A stretch of DNA of 64,000 bases. It comes from Anastatus disparis. Lineage: Eukaryota; Arthropoda; Insecta; Hymenoptera; Eupelmidae. The position numbers and the translations under genes were made by a program. A model generated the notes under the pieces. The model did no database searches. It worked only from the letters and a program-made list of their open reading frames with translations, and was not told the origin of the DNA. The stretch covers positions 12,463,501 through 12,527,500 of the forward strand of contig JAFFSR010000244.1 in NCBI GenBank assembly GCA_017163975.1. Reading direction: 5' to 3'. This document shows positions 61,522 through 64,000 of this stretch, one piece after another. The first letter of the stretch is position 1, and the number at the start of each line of letters is the position of its first letter.

Positions 61522-64000
61522 TATGATTGAAAAAACTTTCTATAAAAAAGCATATTTCCTTTTTTGAAGTTATGGTTCTAATTATAATTTTGAGAAAAAT
61601 TTTTAAAATAAATTTTAAAAAATTGAAAAATAATTGTATCAAACTATTTTATTTTAATAAAAGATGAAATTTTATAAAATTATTTATCATAAAAAAATTT
61701 TTTTTTTATTTTTATACATTACTATGAACAGCAATAGTTTACATAAATATGACGTGAAAAAAATATTAAGTATCATTGTACTAAAATATTTTTAATACAG
61801 AACTATAGTACGAAGTAGTATGCACGCGAGTGAGAAGTAATTTACCTAAAGCACTAAAATTTAAAGAAATATATTCATACTATGACTGTTTATTAGGATA
61901 AAAAAACTCATACATATACATTGACATTTGGCAGAATCATATTTCTCACGCCATTAGATGAATAGTTGTGGCTATGTATACGTGTATAAGTTGCAAAAGA
62001 ATCATTGCGTCGCGTCTACGTTTCTTAAGTCGAACTAATCTACCCTTTCCATAACCTTTTCTTGAGATATCTTCATCGTCCATGTATATATGTATATATA
62101 TACTTTGAGCTCAAAACCCGCGAAATTCATTTTGCCACCCTTGCGATTACTTGCGCTTTTATAGCCACGAGAAGAAGACGAAGAAGAAGAAACTGAGTGA
62201 GTAAGGTACTATAAATACACGTATATATATATGCATGTGTATTTGTGTGAAATAAAGTATAAGATGAATAATGTATTGAAGGAATATTCTTTAAGAGAAG
62301 ATGCATTTGTGTGGAATTATTTTGTCGTAGGTTTCTTTCAAACTCATGGTACAATTTAATGCTGTTTCATAAATTACTTATGAATAAAGTCGTTATGAAA
62401 AACGATATTAGAATTGGACTTACAGAAACGTTTATCATGTCTAAACATTTTTCCATAAAGATATTAATGTATTAAGAAAAACTATAATAATTAATAAATT
62501 AACTATCATTGACAATTTTTTGAAATTTGATAAAAATTTTAAAAATTCCGAAACTTTCCAAAGTAGAAAAAGAAACAAATACGTTATCGTTTTACCTAAC
62601 TACCAATTAACCGACTGAAAAGTTATCAGGATGCATATATTGTAATTTAAAGATACAAAACAGATACTTTGCAAAGTATCGTTGACGTGCCGTGAATAAT
62701 GGCTTCGGTATTGCCTCCCTGCTACAAGTGTCTTCGCTAAACCATCCAATCATTTTCCTATTACAATATCGAGAAATTTGTTTCTTCTTTTTAATTTATC
62801 GCTTTTCGTTTGTCGAATAATTTATTATATATGAGTATCATATTTTTATGAAAAATTTCATTTCGTGTCATAATTTTACGAATTTAAAATAGGATATTAT
62901 TAATATAAGATTGCTATACTTATACTTTTTTATAAAAATTCATTTATTTCACATTACAAACTAATAGTTTTAAGATATATTTATTATATTATATATCGGG
63001 GATTGTTGTAAGTTTTATGCAAAATAACAGCATCAGTAAAATAAAATTTTTCAATTAAAATTGTATTAATTCTTTATTTAATTTATATAAAAATAAAAGT
63101 TATGGGATAAGTTATAGATAACACTTATTAAGTCATGTAAAATAAATTTTCTAATTAAAATTTTTATTAAAAAATTTCCTTCAAGCTTCTATTAATAATC
63201 TGTATTTATTAAAAATCTATTATATCAAAATGATTATTAAAAAGTAGTCAATTTATATTTTTTTCTTCTAAATATTTATTTACTAAAATACAACCGATAT
63301 AATTATATCAGAAAGATACAATGAGTTAATATTTCCAATATTTTTTTGAAGAATCTAATAAATATTTGCATTCAAGGACCCAATCAAAACATTAACAGTA
63401 TTTGAAAAGAAATATAAATAATAAATAAATACCTGTACAATCTAAGATAAGTAATAATTACATAATCGAAAAATAAATAAACGTAAAAATAAGACATAAT
63501 ACAGAGCTCAAAGCATACAAGATGAATAATGGCTTTTAAGAATAACAGCATCCCATAACCAAGCCCTCCTCTTTCAAATGCTTCCAATCATTCCCTTATT
63601 ACGATATCGATACATTACACCTACACTTCTTATCTCCTCTTCATTCGTCCCTTCAAGTAGGGTGTGCTCCTTTCTTTTTTTTCTGTTCTTTCTTTACTCG
63701 TATCCTTTTTTTTTCTTCTTTTTTTAAAAGCAAGGTTATATATCGATTCGCGGTAGGATTATGCGGCAATTTTTCAAGCCTACGCCGAATAATTACCAAG
63801 CTCTTGGAGTTCCCTCTTTTTTTTCTTCTTTTTTTTAAGAAAGTGAGAGATAGAAAAATAGAGAGAGAGAAAGAAGTGTCTTTTGTGGTTAATGATGTTT
63901 TATGAGTTATCTAACAATGTGTGTAGCAATGTCAACTTTTAAAGATTGTATTTTTTCTTAACATTTAATCATATAGAAATATTGTTTTTTATTTAGTTTA
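61522..64000. other. Terminal AT-rich stretch
   Basis: No gene is supported. It contains a GA-rich tract near 63855-63872, AAG triplets near 62170-62190, and pyrimidine-rich sequence near 63670-63730. Confidence 0.55.

Overview
This is an AT-rich, gene-poor stretch of a eukaryotic nuclear genome, most probably an insect. The signs are GT-AG splice-site logic around the one convincing coding exon, abundant (GA)n/(CT)n, (CA)n and poly-A/T tracts, tRNA-derived SINEs, and inverted-repeat DNA elements. The peptide style and repeat content made me think of Hymenoptera, but nothing in the sequence proves that order. No bacterial-type operons, rRNA genes, functional tRNA genes or CRISPR arrays are seen.

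Layout. Positions 1-35458 are mostly intergenic or intronic DNA: AT-rich sequence, purine/pyrimidine microsatellites, two tRNA-derived SINEs (about 862-1055 and 15811-16007), and three short MITE-like inverted-repeat elements (about 17970-18131, 22162-22387, 32814-33032). At 35459-35593 on the minus strand lies a 135-bp exon with good splice signals on both sides. It encodes a low-complexity, probably N-terminal peptide with an in-frame ATG in a good context. It resembles the start of a transcription regulator; a FoxP-like gene is my tentative thought, unverified. The sequence around it would then be long introns or 5' flank of that gene. Upstream of it (37240-37500) is a slightly CpG-richer patch with two CACGTG E-boxes.

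Positions 44472-46521 hold the most structured locus. A 2,050-bp element has 27-bp terminal inverted repeats (26/27 matching) and a possible 4-bp target duplication (GCGT). Nested inside it is a second element (45154-46267) with a perfect 15-bp terminal repeat, GC-rich GCCGAA-rich arms, and a core of tandem 36-37-bp units built on the palindrome CGAGTACTCG. No transposase is encoded, so both would be non-autonomous.

Positions 49243-61521 carry four more copies of the same SINE family, and one more lies at 38996-39185, making seven copies in all. All share a tRNA-like head and a common unrelated body. Several copies have an 11-bp inverted repeat joining the 5' end to the body. One copy has lost its B box, which is replaced by a 12-bp palindrome. 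The other open reading frames in the window are short, low-complexity and unsupported by splice or start context, so I do not call them genes.
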